From NCBI RefSeq assembly GCF_025146565.1, contig NZ_CP102258.1, forward strand, positions 3,380,001-3,444,000: a DNA stretch of 64,000 bases, given 5' to 3'. The position numbers and the translations under genes were made by a program. Numbering within the stretch: position 1 is the stretch's first letter; the number at the start of each line of letters is the position of its first letter. Under the pieces are notes generated by a model. The model saw nothing but the letters and a program-made list of their open reading frames with translations, was not told the DNA's origin and ran no database searches. Of this stretch, positions 27,641 to 36,689 are shown piece after piece. This DNA comes from Bacteroides eggerthii. Its GTDB lineage: Bacteria; Bacteroidota; Bacteroidia; Bacteroidales; Bacteroidaceae.

Positions 27641-27737
27641 GTTAACATCAAGACAGATAAGATGTTAACTAAACAGGTGTGAAGAAGTTAACTAACTATA
27701 TACTTAAAAGTTAACTTCTTGCATCTATGAAGTTAAC
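27641..27737. repeat. Five GTTAAC palindromes at 22-23 bp spacing
   Basis: GTTAAC begins at 27641, 27664, 27687, 27710 and 27732, giving spacings of 23, 23, 23 and 22. Flanking bases are partly shared (consensus near RAAGTTAACTWA). The intervals between copies are not otherwise alike. Neighbouring copies can also pair as hairpins, for example 27641-27649 with 27661-27669 and a 12-bp stem of 27682-27693 with 27709-27720. It may be a multi-site protein-binding array, or a double terminator for rightward transcription from the OFF promoter and for the lysozyme gene. The last copy touches the lysozyme stop codon. Confidence 0.6.
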
Positions 27738-28588
27738 TACCGCAAAGTCATGCCAAGCAATTCCTCCAATGTACCATTAAAGACATTCAGATCGACTTCT
27801 TCTTCAATGCCCGGAACATTGCCCACATCGGTATGTTGCCAAAAGTGCCATTTACCTTCATACTTTACGGAATCAACGTAATAATGGGCTATCCAATAAG
27901 GATAAGAATCGAAAATAGAATCGTTTAAATAACGCTTCTTGAATTTATAGGAAGTGTAAAGAATCGGCTTTACGCCATAATGTGCCTCCACTCTGTCGAG
28001 CCACGTTTTAACAGCGGCCTTCAGTTCCTGCGGTGATTTCTTTCCCGTAGTTTCCACATCAAGAACGGGCGGAAGATCTCCCTTCGTCAATTGCACAGTG
28101 TTAATAAAGAAATCGGCCTGTTTATGTGCGTCTGTCTTAGGCAGAAAGTAATGATAAGCGCCCCGGATAAAGCCGTATTTTCGTGCCTGGCCGAAATTTT
28201 CGGTAAAAGTTTCATCCCCATGATCACCGCCCTCGGTAGCTTTCATAAAGATAAAGTGTATAGGAAACTTTGTCTCCTTATTACGAAGGAGCTTATTCCA
28301 ATCTATAACACCCTGATAATGGGAAATATCAATGCCATGCACTTCGTAACTGCAAGGCATACATACCCCATAGCCTTTCAATCCGTAGCAAGGCTTCCAA
28401 CGATAGGCGTAAGGACGAATAAAAAACCAATAAAATCCAACAGAAAATACCGCAACAATGCCAAATGCCAACAGATTGCGCAACCATACAGGCATGGTGC
28501 GAGACGTTGCCTGTTTCTTTTTTCGGGAAGAAGAAGCACGACGTGAGACAGGCTTACGACGGGAAGCGGTATTAGTTTTGGGAGGCAT
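27737..28588 (-). CDS. Glycoside hydrolase family 25 lysozyme, membrane anchored
   Basis: A 283-residue peptidoglycan muramidase-type enzyme. The N-terminus is very basic (Lys/Arg/Ser rich, residues 9-31), followed by one membrane helix (about 35-56), giving an inner-membrane anchor with the enzyme in the periplasm. The GH25 barrel starts at GIDISHYQG (D87) and has IFMKATEGG, GAYHYF and the catalytic DVETTG (D177, E179). It closes with HFWQHTDVG and a strand EVDLNVFNG. Cell-wall remodelling is the expected role. It is separated from the capsule switch by the GTTAAC array and shows no sign of belonging to that operon. Confidence 0.92.
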   Translation of the reverse strand: MPPKTNTASRRKPVSRRASSSRKKKQATSRTMPVWLRNLLAFGIVAVFSVGFYWFFIRPYAYRWKPCYGLKGYGVCMPCSYEVHGIDISHYQGVIDWNKLLRNKETKFPIHFIFMKATEGGDHGDETFTENFGQARKYGFIRGAYHYFLPKTDAHKQADFFINTVQLTKGDLPPVLDVETTGKKSPQELKAAVKTWLDRVEAHYGVKPILYTSYKFKKRYLNDSIFDSYPYWIAHYYVDSVKYEGKWHFWQHTDVGNVPGIEEEVDLNVFNGTLEELLGMTLR

Positions 28589-28620
28589 GCAAATATTTTA
28601 AACTAAATAAGCATCTACTA

Positions 28621-28663
28621 AAAACAAAACAGCCAATTACAGCAAAGACTGCAATTGGCTGTT
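28621..28663 (-). terminator. Terminator of pfp
   Basis: An 11-bp stem (AACAGCCAATT at 28628-28638 with AATTGGCTGTT at 28653-28663) followed on the minus strand by TTTTGTTTTT. It lies directly after the pfp stop codon. Confidence 0.85.
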
Positions 28664-28669
28664 AAGATT

Positions 28670-30316
28670 TTATTTACTTTGTTCCAGTTGCAAAGTCTTA
28701 GTAGGCTGGTCACAAACTTCCGTAGGACCGAAGTACTGGATAGGCCCCGGATAAACGTAGTCTGTTTCTATAGCCCAACGGTCGCGCTGAGCGGCGAATG
28801 ACTTGAAAGGAGCACCATCCAGCTTCACCAAAGCTTTCTGGATTACCGGCTTCATTTCGCCATGACGACGTTCCATGTTCATCATCATTGTGATGGGCAC
28901 ACCGCCTGCAATCCATTCTTCAGCAGGAGCAGTAGTGTTGCGTACGGATGACATATAACCGGTCTTGCCGTTAGCAATCAGTGCAGAAGCAGCATAACCT
29001 AAAGAATAACAATAGTCTGCATCGAAGTTAGACGGAGCAGCGCAACGTCCTTCATAACCGAAGAAGTGATGCTGTGCAGCAAACTTACCTACAAACTTAC
29101 CTTCTTCCTTCCACTGAGCCAACTTAGTAGCAACCATTTCGGACAGAAGCTTTTCTGTTTCGATAAGAGATACCTGTACATTTCCATGCGGGTCGCGATC
29201 CAGTGTCAACTGGCGTGCAACGCCTTCAGGAAGACTGGCATAGATTGCCGCATTTTCCGGAGAAAGCTTGCTGATGATATAATCACGCTGATGTGATTTC
29301 TTGATATGAGAGAATTCTTCCGCATTAGCAGCCAAGAAGTCGTTCAGTTCCGCAATCAGACGCTTCATGGCAGGAATGAACTCTACCAGACCTTCGGGAA
29401 TAAGAACGGTGCCGAAGTTATGTCCCTTTGCAGCACGATTGGCAACGGCCTGAGCGATATAAGTCACTACATCATCCAAAGACATATTCTTTGCTTCAAC
29501 TTCCTCAGAAACAATACAGATATTAGGCTGTACCTGCAAAGCACATTCCAAAGCAATATGAGAAGCAGAACGGCCCATCAGTTTGATGAAGTGCCAGTAC
29601 TTACGTGCCGAGTTACAGTCACGCTGGATGTTACCGATTACTTCAGAATAGGTCTTACAAGCTGTATCAAATCCGAAAGAGGTCTCGATCATTTCGTTCT
29701 TCAAGTCACCGTCGATAGTTTTCGGACAACCGATAACCTGCACACCGCAATTCTTGGCAGCATAGTACTCGGCCAACACGCAGGCATTTGTATTAGAATC
29801 GTCACCACCAATAATAACCAGCGCCTTGATGTTCAGTTCTTTCAGAATTTCCAGACCTTTTTCAAACTGGTCTTCTTTTTCCAGCTTAGTACGGCCTGAA
29901 CCGATAATGTCGAAACCACCCGTATTGCGGTATTCGTCAATGATATCAGCAGTCAGCTCCATGTAATTATGATCTACCAAGCCGCCGGGACCCAGAATGA
30001 AACCGTACAGTTTGCTGTCTTTATTCAACTTCTTAATACCGTCGAAGATACCGGAAATTACATTGTGTCCACCGGGAGCCTGACCACCGGAGAGGATAAC
30101 ACCCACGTTCATAGCAGGGAAATTAACAGCCTCATCAGTAGCTTCGAACTTAATCAAAGGCATTCCATAGGTATTGGGGAACAGTTTCTTGATATCTTCC
30201 TGATCGGCTACCGACTGAGTAGCTGCACCGGCCACTGCTTTTACAGTACCTCTCAGCGCTTTCGGAAGTTTGGGCTGATAAGCAGCCCTTGCAATTTGTA
30301 ATGCACTTTTAGTCAT
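28670..30316 (-). CDS. pfp: Pyrophosphate--fructose 6-phosphate 1-phosphotransferase
   Basis: A 548-residue PPi-dependent phosphofructokinase of the long (clade II, beta-subunit-like) type. It makes fructose 1,6-bisphosphate reversibly with pyrophosphate in place of ATP. Visible motifs are [19 protein letters not shown] (the PPi/nucleotide loop, read in two parts) and [17 protein letters not shown], where the Asp of GGDDS is the signature of PPi use. [12 protein letters not shown] is the catalytic PKTIDGD loop, and [17 protein letters not shown] binds fructose 6-phosphate. The gene stands alone with its own terminator and is divergent from the restriction-modification-like locus. Confidence 0.95.
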   Translation of the reverse strand: MTKSALQIARAAYQPKLPKALRGTVKAVAGAATQSVADQEDIKKLFPNTYGMPLIKFEATDEAVNFPAMNVGVILSGGQAPGGHNVISGIFDGIKKLNKDSKLYGFILGPGGLVDHNYMELTADIIDEYRNTGGFDIIGSGRTKLEKEDQFEKGLEILKELNIKALVIIGGDDSNTNACVLAEYYAAKNCGVQVIGCPKTIDGDLKNEMIETSFGFDTACKTYSEVIGNIQRDCNSARKYWHFIKLMGRSASHIALECALQVQPNICIVSEEVEAKNMSLDDVVTYIAQAVANRAAKGHNFGTVLIPEGLVEFIPAMKRLIAELNDFLAANAEEFSHIKKSHQRDYIISKLSPENAAIYASLPEGVARQLTLDRDPHGNVQVSLIETEKLLSEMVATKLAQWKEEGKFVGKFAAQHHFFGYEGRCAAPSNFDADYCYSLGYAASALIANGKTGYMSSVRNTTAPAEEWIAGGVPITMMMNMERRHGEMKPVIQKALVKLDGAPFKSFAAQRDRWAIETDYVYPGPIQYFGPTEVCDQPTKTLQLEQSK

Positions 30317-30478
30317 TTCTTTTAATTATTTAAAGGTGTTAATAAAGTTCAGTTTAAAAGCGTCGCAAATTTCGCTTTTTTCTGCAAGAAATGCAAACCG
30401 CGAAGAGAAATAATTAAAAGTGAATACCAAAACGAAACAAATTACATCGCATTGCTTAGTTAATCAAACGGAATTTTC

Positions 30479-30486
30479 TAATTTTG
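30479..30486 (+). promoter_or_regulatory. Putative promoter of the methyltransferase/nuclease-helicase operon
   Basis: TAATTTTG matches the -7 consensus TAnnTTTG, about 65 nt before the first ATG at 30553. No well-spaced TTTG lies upstream (ATTG at 30451-30454 is 24 nt away), so the promoter is weak or uses another -33 element. Confidence 0.4.
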
Positions 30487-30552
30487 CACGATAGTTTCAA
30501 AAAAGAATCGTTCTTAAAAGGCCATAAATGAAATTACCAAAGTACTATAATC

Positions 30553-32379
30553 ATGCCATCATTCACATATACTCCAATAGTTGCAAAGGCGCATACACCA
30601 CCGTACAAAATTCACAAGTATTTTGCTCGTCGCCCTCACAACGTATTTAACCAGCTTATTGAAAATTTCACTTCCCCGGGTGAGATTATTCTCGACCCTT
30701 TTTGTGGTGGAGGTGTCACTATATATGAAGGTGTGACTCAAGACAGGCGCGTCATCGGATGCGATTTGAACCCTCTATCCACGTTTATTGTAAGAAACAT
30801 GATCAAGAAGTCTGAAGATATAGAAGTTCTTGAAAAGTGTTTTAGAGAGTTGCGTTGCTACCTTGAAACTTTGGTAAAGGACTATATGTTCTTTGAACTG
30901 GACAATCAGAGATATGATATATCTTGGGCTGAAATGGCCCTGACAATCAGATGTCCAAAGTGTGGCAGGCCTTCTCCACTTGCCAATGACCTGAAAATAA
31001 AGAATGGTAAATACCGGTGTTCAAATAAATATTGTGAACTAAACAGCGAGGGGGAAATTGATATCACATCTTGTGAAAGATTGGAACCTCAGTATATATT
31101 TCTGATTAATGCAGCCAATAGAACTCGAATCACGAAGCATTTCGAGGAGGACGACATGGTGCGTTTTAAGTCGCATATCAAATTTCTGAAAAAAGAAATC
31201 ATTGGTCATCATATCAATATACCGCGCGACCTTATACCTATGGACTGGGACCGTCAGTTTGAAGACGGCCTTGCAAAAAAAGGGATTTTGTATTTTCAGG
31301 ATTTCTTTACTAAAAGGAACCTGATGATTTTGTTGCTCCTCAAAAATAGAATAAATTCGTTGGAGGAAAAACTTGGAACTGAAAAATACGAACTTGTCAG
31401 AATTGTTTTCAGCAATATCCTGAAAGACTGCAATATAATGTCATTTACAAATGCGGCATGGCAAGGAGGATCCCCAACGACATGGAGCAAGCATGCTTAT
31501 TGGATTCCAAATCAATTCTGCGAAGTTTCAATTATTCCAGCATTTGACAAATCTGTTGCCAAAGTCTTGGCTTCTATTAAGCATAACAACGGCATAAATT
31601 ATATACCGGTAAGAACAAATTCCATTAAAGATCTATTGGAAAACAGAGCTAATGTTCTGCTTTATAACGCCCCTATCGGCCATACGGATGTACCAGAGAG
31701 CAGCGTGGATGCCATAATCACAGACCCTCCTTATGGCAGCAATGTGCAATATTTAGAGTTGTCTCATTTCTGGTATCCCTGGAACCAAGACCTTTATGAG
31801 CGTTATCCAATCTTTGAACTTGAAGCGGTTGCTAATAGAAAAAAAGGATTTAACGGAGCCAAGAGCCAATATGATTATGAGAACAATCTATATGAAGTGT
31901 TTAAGAATGCATATAGGGTTCTCAAACCTATGAGGTATTTGTCTTTGACATTTAACAACAAAGACATATGCTCATGGCTGGCACTGCTATTTTCAATCCT
32001 AAAATCCGGATTTACATTTGACAGGATGTATTTTCAGGATGGAGTTAAAAATTACCGCCAAACAGCGCACACAAAAGCAAAAGGCTCCCCTTATGGGGAT
32101 TTTATCTATACTTTCAAAAAGGTTGATAGCATTCCTGTGAAAGTGTATACAACGGAGGAAGATTTTATTTATGACATTGATAATATCTTTCTAAAGGACA
32201 TCAGTTGCAGTGATGAGAATAGAAATGAAATGATATTGCAGATGTTTGTGGATGCAATACCGTTAATAGACGCCTTTGCAAAAACATATCTCAGAACAAA
32301 GGGTATTCATCATTTATACTCCCATTTCAATAAAAAATATTTATCAAAGCTTTACGATACAGATAATGCGAACAAGTGA
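30553..32379 (+). CDS. DNA methyltransferase with DPPY motif and zinc ribbon
   Basis: A 608-residue amino-methyltransferase. The N-terminal TPPYKIHKYFARRPHNVF block is typical of the large DNA methylases that carry a zinc ribbon (COG1743-like). The AdoMet-binding motif I is DPFCGGG (48-54) and the catalytic motif IV is DPPY (391-394). DPPY points to N6-adenine methylation, though this is not absolute. A four-cysteine ribbon (C134, C137, C156, C161) and about 200 further residues sit between motifs I and IV, where target recognition would be expected. It is the first of three overlapping or adjacent genes; the second methyltransferase gene overlaps its end by 14 nt. Confidence 0.88.
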   Translation: MPSFTYTPIVAKAHTPPYKIHKYFARRPHNVFNQLIENFTSPGEIILDPFCGGGVTIYEGVTQDRRVIGCDLNPLSTFIVRNMIKKSEDIEVLEKCFRELRCYLETLVKDYMFFELDNQRYDISWAEMALTIRCPKCGRPSPLANDLKIKNGKYRCSNKYCELNSEGEIDITSCERLEPQYIFLINAANRTRITKHFEEDDMVRFKSHIKFLKKEIIGHHINIPRDLIPMDWDRQFEDGLAKKGILYFQDFFTKRNLMILLLLKNRINSLEEKLGTEKYELVRIVFSNILKDCNIMSFTNAAWQGGSPTTWSKHAYWIPNQFCEVSIIPAFDKSVAKVLASIKHNNGINYIPVRTNSIKDLLENRANVLLYNAPIGHTDVPESSVDAIITDPPYGSNVQYLELSHFWYPWNQDLYERYPIFELEAVANRKKGFNGAKSQYDYENNLYEVFKNAYRVLKPMRYLSLTFNNKDICSWLALLFSILKSGFTFDRMYFQDGVKNYRQTAHTKAKGSPYGDFIYTFKKVDSIPVKVYTTEEDFIYDIDNIFLKDISCSDENRNEMILQMFVDAIPLIDAFAKTYLRTKGIHHLYSHFNKKYLSKLYDTDNANK

Positions 32380-33691
32380 ATCTAAAACCATAATAAATCA
32401 AGAGTTATTTGACGTAAAGCTTCCTGATTATCAGAGAATAATCGAACGCCTTGTATCAAAATACAATGTTGTTGACGGAAGCTACTATGAAGGTCTTGTT
32501 AATTTCAAGACCAACTTAGTTGTTCCTAAACACAAATGGTATGATTATAAACAAGGCTATTCAGAATTACTTGTCAAACATATCATCGACGAAGCCAAGC
32601 CACTAAAGGAGCATTATATTTTAGATCCTTTTTGCGGTGTTGGCACAACGAACCTTACATCAGTAAATCGTGGTTACAAGACTATTGGGTTTGATATAAA
32701 TCCAATGGCGATATTAACGGCAAAAGCCAAGACACATCATTACACACCCAAAGAAATTGCTCTGATAAAAAAATATTTGGAAAGTTTCACTCTGCCGGAC
32801 TCCAAAGTAGAGATTGAAGGGGGGCGTGTCATAGAGACTTCTTTTACAGAAGACGTACTCGATATTCTGCTCAAGATCCGTTTCTTTGTTGATGGTATAA
32901 ACAATGATGCAGTCCAAGATTTCTTTAGGCTTGCTCTTATTTCGATAATAGACAAATGCTCCTTAAAAATTAAGGATGGCAATGGCTTAAAATTTAAAAA
33001 GAATTACAAGGCTGTACCGGATTTGGTCCGACTCTATTTGGACAAGGCATCCGAAATGTTATCTGACATCCGGATGTCAAACGAAGACAAAGAGAATAAG
33101 ATCATTTTGGGGTCTATGATAACTGAAGAGGCTTTTAACAAAGTAAAAGACATGCCTATCGGACTGTGCGTATTTTCGCCACCTTATGCAAACTGTTTTG
33201 ACTACTGTGAAGTGTATAAACTTGAATTTTGGATTGGAGGCTTTGTCAAATCCTACGATGACTTTGAGCGATTTAGATCAATAGCCTTGCGCTCACATGT
33301 GAATTCTAAATTCAGTCATGAATTTTCAAACAGCAATAAAGATGTGGACACAATAGCTTCACTAATATCATCTTTCAACATCTGGAACAAAAATATTCCA
33401 GATATGATTAGAGGATATTTTGATGACATGGAATCGATGATTAAGAATTTATCTAAAATCCTCGTCAACAAGGCAAAATGTTATATTGTAGTTGCAAATT
33501 CCGGATATAAAGGCATTTTGGTACCAACCGACTTGCTTTTAGCAGAAATAGCAGAAAAATATGGCTACAAAGTTTGTAACATATATCATGCGCGCAAAAT
33601 CCGCTCATCTTCTCAACAAATGCATATCCTGAACACAAATTATAACAATCTAATGAGAGAATCTGTAATTGAACTTCAAATTATCAAGTAG
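32366..33691 (+). CDS. Second DNA methyltransferase, SPPY type
   Basis: A 441-residue methyltransferase from ATG 32366; the frame is open further upstream, but that part lies inside the previous gene. Motif I is DPFCGVG (from D87), with FDINPMA following as the AdoMet ribose-binding acidic segment. Motif IV is SPPY (271-274), the form most often found in N4-cytosine methyltransferases. It is only distantly similar to the first methyltransferase and lacks its zinc ribbon. The two would therefore modify different bases or different strands. It overlaps the first gene by 14 nt and is 3 nt before the nuclease-helicase gene, so translation is coupled. Confidence 0.85.
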   Translation: MRTSESKTIINQELFDVKLPDYQRIIERLVSKYNVVDGSYYEGLVNFKTNLVVPKHKWYDYKQGYSELLVKHIIDEAKPLKEHYILDPFCGVGTTNLTSVNRGYKTIGFDINPMAILTAKAKTHHYTPKEIALIKKYLESFTLPDSKVEIEGGRVIETSFTEDVLDILLKIRFFVDGINNDAVQDFFRLALISIIDKCSLKIKDGNGLKFKKNYKAVPDLVRLYLDKASEMLSDIRMSNEDKENKIILGSMITEEAFNKVKDMPIGLCVFSPPYANCFDYCEVYKLEFWIGGFVKSYDDFERFRSIALRSHVNSKFSHEFSNSNKDVDTIASLISSFNIWNKNIPDMIRGYFDDMESMIKNLSKILVNKAKCYIVVANSGYKGILVPTDLLLAEIAEKYGYKVCNIYHARKIRSSSQQMHILNTNYNNLMRESVIELQIIK

Positions 33692-33694
33692 ATT

Positions 33695-36283
33695 ATGATA
33701 TACTCCAACTTATTAAAAAAACACTACTCAGATTGGCCTTCTTTGGAAAAGGCCATAGAAGCTTTGCCAACTGCAAAAGCGAGAGGTAACGTTTTTGAAG
33801 AGTTTACATTTGCGTACTTTACCATAAAGAAACAAATGTATCAAATAGCAGAGATATACCCATCTGCAGATATTCCTGACAAATACAGAAAAGCTTTTAA
33901 GCTTGGCAATAAACAACACCAAGATAGTGGCGTTGACGGCCTTATTATTACAAATGAAGGAAAGTCTATTGCTTACCAGTGTAAATTCCGCTCCGGCAGA
34001 GTTAAACCAACCTACGAAGAACTCACCAAATTCTGGTCTGACGGCCGTTATTGCGACTATTGTTGTACAGTTGCCAATTCTTTTGCAGTGAGTAATCTCT
34101 CTGATAAACACGAAGAAAATCTTCAGATTCTGGCAAAAGACTTTGATTCTCTTGATCAAGAATTCTTCGACCAACTTTACGATCTCGTGAACAACGAGAA
34201 TGCTGGAAAGAACAAGGTCTTTTATGAGCCATACGATTACCAAAAGCGTATCATTAAGGAGGTCCTTGTAGGATTTTCAGTTGAAAACAGAGGCAAAGTT
34301 ATTGCAGCCTGCGGCACAGGAAAAACTCTAACCTCATTATGGATTGTTGAAGCAATGAAAGCTGAAACTGTTCTATTCCTGGCACCAAGCATTTCTCTTG
34401 TGAAACAGACACTTGAGGCGTGGGCTGACCAAGCTAAAATTCCATTCACTTACTTGTGCGTTTGCAGTGACAATACCGTTTCATCGAACATAGACGATGA
34501 TGAAGCTGACATCAGTGTATCTCAGTTGGGTGTACCCGTAACTACAAACATCAACGAGATTGCCAAGTTCTTAGACCACACAAAGGGTAAGGTCAGGTAT
34601 ATCTTTTCCACCTATCAATCTGCAGATAAGATTTCCGAAGCACAGAAGACCGCAAAAGACACTTTTGACTTGATTATCTGTGATGAAGCGCATCGAACAG
34701 CAGGTTTGCGTTCCAATTTCTCATTGGCACTGGAGGACCAATTCATTTGTTCAAAGAAACGGTTGTTTATGACTGCAACAGAACGGATGGTCCGTCCATT
34801 GTTGAAACGGCATCTTGAGGAAAATGGAAAAGTTATTTTCTCTATGGATGACGAAAATGTATATGGTCCGTTGTTCTCACAATATAATTTTGGAGCCGCG
34901 ATTAAAGATAAAACAATTTCTGATTACAAAATTGTTGTTGCCGGTGTAAAGGAAAGCGAAGTATATAATTACATTGCTGAGAATAAACACATTTCTGTCG
35001 GGGACTTGGATAACAATGAGAAGACAACAACTGCTGAAATTCTATATTCAAAGATATTGCTGGCAAAAGCAATGGGTGAGTTCCCCATTAAAAAAACAAT
35101 ATCTTTCCACTCCTCCATTAGAAAAGCCAAGGATTTCGTTGCTGAAAACGGTAATGATATTTCACTTTCAGATGTGATTCGTGAATTCAATGAACACATC
35201 ACCGAAGATAATCTTTTTATAGATAACATCAATTGCCAACTAGATTCCGGCTCTCGTGCTCAAATACTTAACAAATTCAAAAACACCGAATATTCTGTCA
35301 TATCAAATGCCAAGTGCCTCACCGAAGGTGTAGATGTTCCCATTATTGACAGTGTATATTTCATTGATAGAAAAAAATCTTTGGTTGATATTGTTCAAGC
35401 ATGCGGTAGAGCATTAAGAACCCAAAATGGTGTTGATAAAACAGCCTATTTTATCATTCCGATTCTCATTCCGGAGTCTTCTGTTGCGGAAGAAATCTTA
35501 AACTCTGAAGAGTTTGAGATTGTCTATAATATCATTCAAGCACTCAGAAGCCAAGATAACAGACTTGAAGATTGGATTAACAGGCTCAATAATGAATATG
35601 TCAGGACAGGCAGGATCGGCTCTGACTGCACAGACGACGATGTTCCTATCATAATTCAAATAGAAGGAATCGACATCAAACAATTCTCCGACGAATTATA
35701 TGTACAAATCGCTACTGTTAATGCGAATCCTGATAATATTCGCAGGCCAACCACTTTTGGCGCCGGTGAACGAAAAACAGGACATGCGCGTATCTTCAAA
35801 ACAATAGGTGATTATGCTGCAGAACGTTTCTTCTCAAGTTTGGTTGACCCGACTATAAAAATTTATAAAGATAAGAATTCCAAATGTCTTTCAATAGCCG
35901 ATATTAAAATAGACAACAACAATATCAGCCATACCTACCGGTTAGGATTGATTGAAAAGTCAGAGAAAAATTATAGTCTTACTCCTTTGGGCGAATATTA
36001 TCTTAGCGGTCATATCAAACCCCAAGATTTGTTTAGGAAGCAGATGTTGAGATATTCAAACTCATTAGAGGATAATAAAATAGCTCACACGCTCTTCCCA
36101 TATAGAGCCTGTTTGGAAGTGCTCAAAAGCTTGGAAGTAAAAAAACTGACATTTAACGAATTTGCTTTTTGTATATATCCTATGTACGATAGTACTCCAG
36201 ATTCCATCAAAAGAGCTGTAGACGACATCAACTATCTGCGTCAGAAATATCCAAGGCTGAAAGCAATCAATATTGCTAACTGA
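33695..36283 (+). CDS. Mrr-like nuclease/SF2 helicase restriction protein, ends at an in-frame TGA
   Basis: An 862-residue protein. Residues 30-150 resemble an Mrr-type PD-(D/E)XK nuclease: FEEFTFAYF, SGVDGLI (D81) and AYQCKF with Q95 and K97, i.e. the D-QxK form. An SF2 translocase follows, with Walker A AACGTGKT (204-211), DEAH (330-333), FMTATER and motif VI QACGRALR (568-575). The last 230 residues are a family-specific region. The frame is stopped by TGA at 36281-36283 but stays open for another 93 codons (see next entry), so the protein may be C-terminally truncated. With the two methyltransferases it forms an ATP-dependent restriction-modification-like unit. Similar nuclease-translocase fusions are known in type I SP and type III-like systems, but there the methyltransferase arrangement differs. 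Confidence 0.85.
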   Translation: MIYSNLLKKHYSDWPSLEKAIEALPTAKARGNVFEEFTFAYFTIKKQMYQIAEIYPSADIPDKYRKAFKLGNKQHQDSGVDGLIITNEGKSIAYQCKFRSGRVKPTYEELTKFWSDGRYCDYCCTVANSFAVSNLSDKHEENLQILAKDFDSLDQEFFDQLYDLVNNENAGKNKVFYEPYDYQKRIIKEVLVGFSVENRGKVIAACGTGKTLTSLWIVEAMKAETVLFLAPSISLVKQTLEAWADQAKIPFTYLCVCSDNTVSSNIDDDEADISVSQLGVPVTTNINEIAKFLDHTKGKVRYIFSTYQSADKISEAQKTAKDTFDLIICDEAHRTAGLRSNFSLALEDQFICSKKRLFMTATERMVRPLLKRHLEENGKVIFSMDDENVYGPLFSQYNFGAAIKDKTISDYKIVVAGVKESEVYNYIAENKHISVGDLDNNEKTTTAEILYSKILLAKAMGEFPIKKTISFHSSIRKAKDFVAENGNDISLSDVIREFNEHITEDNLFIDNINCQLDSGSRAQILNKFKNTEYSVISNAKCLTEGVDVPIIDSVYFIDRKKSLVDIVQACGRALRTQNGVDKTAYFIIPILIPESSVAEEILNSEEFEIVYNIIQALRSQDNRLEDWINRLNNEYVRTGRIGSDCTDDDVPIIIQIEGIDIKQFSDELYVQIATVNANPDNIRRPTTFGAGERKTGHARIFKTIGDYAAERFFSSLVDPTIKIYKDKNSKCLSIADIKIDNNNISHTYRLGLIEKSEKNYSLTPLGEYYLSGHIKPQDLFRKQMLRYSNSLEDNKIAHTLFPYRACLEVLKSLEVKKLTFNEFAFCIYPMYDSTPDSIKRAVDDINYLRQKYPRLKAINIAN

Positions 36284-36565
36284 CCTCAAATATTACAGTT
36301 ACTGAATACGTATTTCGGTACTACCCTGACTATTACCGATATATGGGGAACTGCCGGTACCACCGTCAAAAATCTGTATTCATATTTCAAGAACCATTTG
36401 TCTTTATTTGAAGATATCATAGAAATAAAGAATAGGGAAATTTGTATTAAGCCCGGGGTTAATGCTAACGATATAGACAAATTATTGGAGATAGATAAAA
36501 ACATTGAAAAAGTTGACAGGAAGAATCTATTCGCAATATATACCGAAGTGTCGTCATGCCTATGA
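36284..36565 (+). pseudogene. In-frame C-terminal continuation of the nuclease-helicase after the TGA
   Basis: Directly after the TGA at 36281-36283 the same frame runs on without a stop for 93 codons to a TGA at 36563-36565. The sequence is protein-like: NTYFGTTLTITDIWGTAG, TTVKNLYSYFKNHLSLFED, then a Lys/Asn/Asp-rich tail. It continues naturally from the upstream YLRQKYPRLKAINIAN. No start codon of its own suits it. The simplest reading is that the intact gene encoded about 956 residues and has picked up a nonsense mutation (or a sequencing error). Readthrough is possible but unsupported. Confidence 0.6.
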
Positions 36566-36595
36566 TATTTTTCTTAGTCTAATAAAGTCGCCACC

Positions 36596-36624
36596 ATAGC
36601 CTTGCATCTGTACATCAAGGCTAT
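36596..36624. terminator. Hairpin after the nuclease-helicase frame
   Basis: A 9-bp stem (ATAGCCTTG at 36596-36604 and CAAGGCTAT at 36616-36624) with an 11-nt loop, 31 nt after the end of the extended nuclease-helicase frame. Its place after the extended frame rather than after the premature TGA fits the longer gene being the original. Confidence 0.5.
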
Positions 36625-36631
36625 ACCTACT

Positions 36632-36672
36632 AAAAAAGAGTACTCTTAACAAATGTCAGGAGTACTCTTAAC
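36632..36672 (-). terminator. Terminator of the RND efflux operon
   Basis: The 13-nt sequence GAGTACTCTTAAC occurs at 36638-36650 and 36660-36672. GAGTACTC is self-complementary, so the two copies can pair into a stem. On the minus strand the hairpin is followed by TTTTTT (36637-36632), as expected for a terminator after the efflux operon. Confidence 0.65.
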
Positions 36673-36689
36673 TATCACCACAAACAGCC

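Noticed and set aside
27580..27645. Small open frame of 21 codons (MYKKKIKAQNKKLQ...) between the capsule switch and the lysozyme gene
   Set aside because: It starts with ATG and would be transcribed from the OFF-oriented promoter, but it is very short, Lys-rich as expected of A-rich DNA, and ends inside the GTTAAC array. Conservation would be needed to call it.
27641..27737. GTTAAC array as a CRISPR
   Set aside because: Repeats are only 6-9 bp, the spacers 16-17 bp, and no cas gene is present.
28710..28916. Long antisense and alternate-frame open stretches in pfp, clpB, recA and mfd
   Set aside because: They are shadows of highly biased coding genes and show no start signals or domain resemblance.
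36281..36283. TGA read as selenocysteine or recoded
   Set aside because: The window uses TGA as a normal stop in many genes, no SECIS-like hairpin is evident just downstream, and the site is not a known catalytic position.
36284..36565. Remnant of a TetR-type regulator of the efflux operon
   Set aside because: First considered because of its position and the LYSYFKNHLSLFEDII segment. It is exactly in frame with the nuclease-helicase and continues its C-terminus, has no HTH and lies on the opposite strand to the efflux operon.
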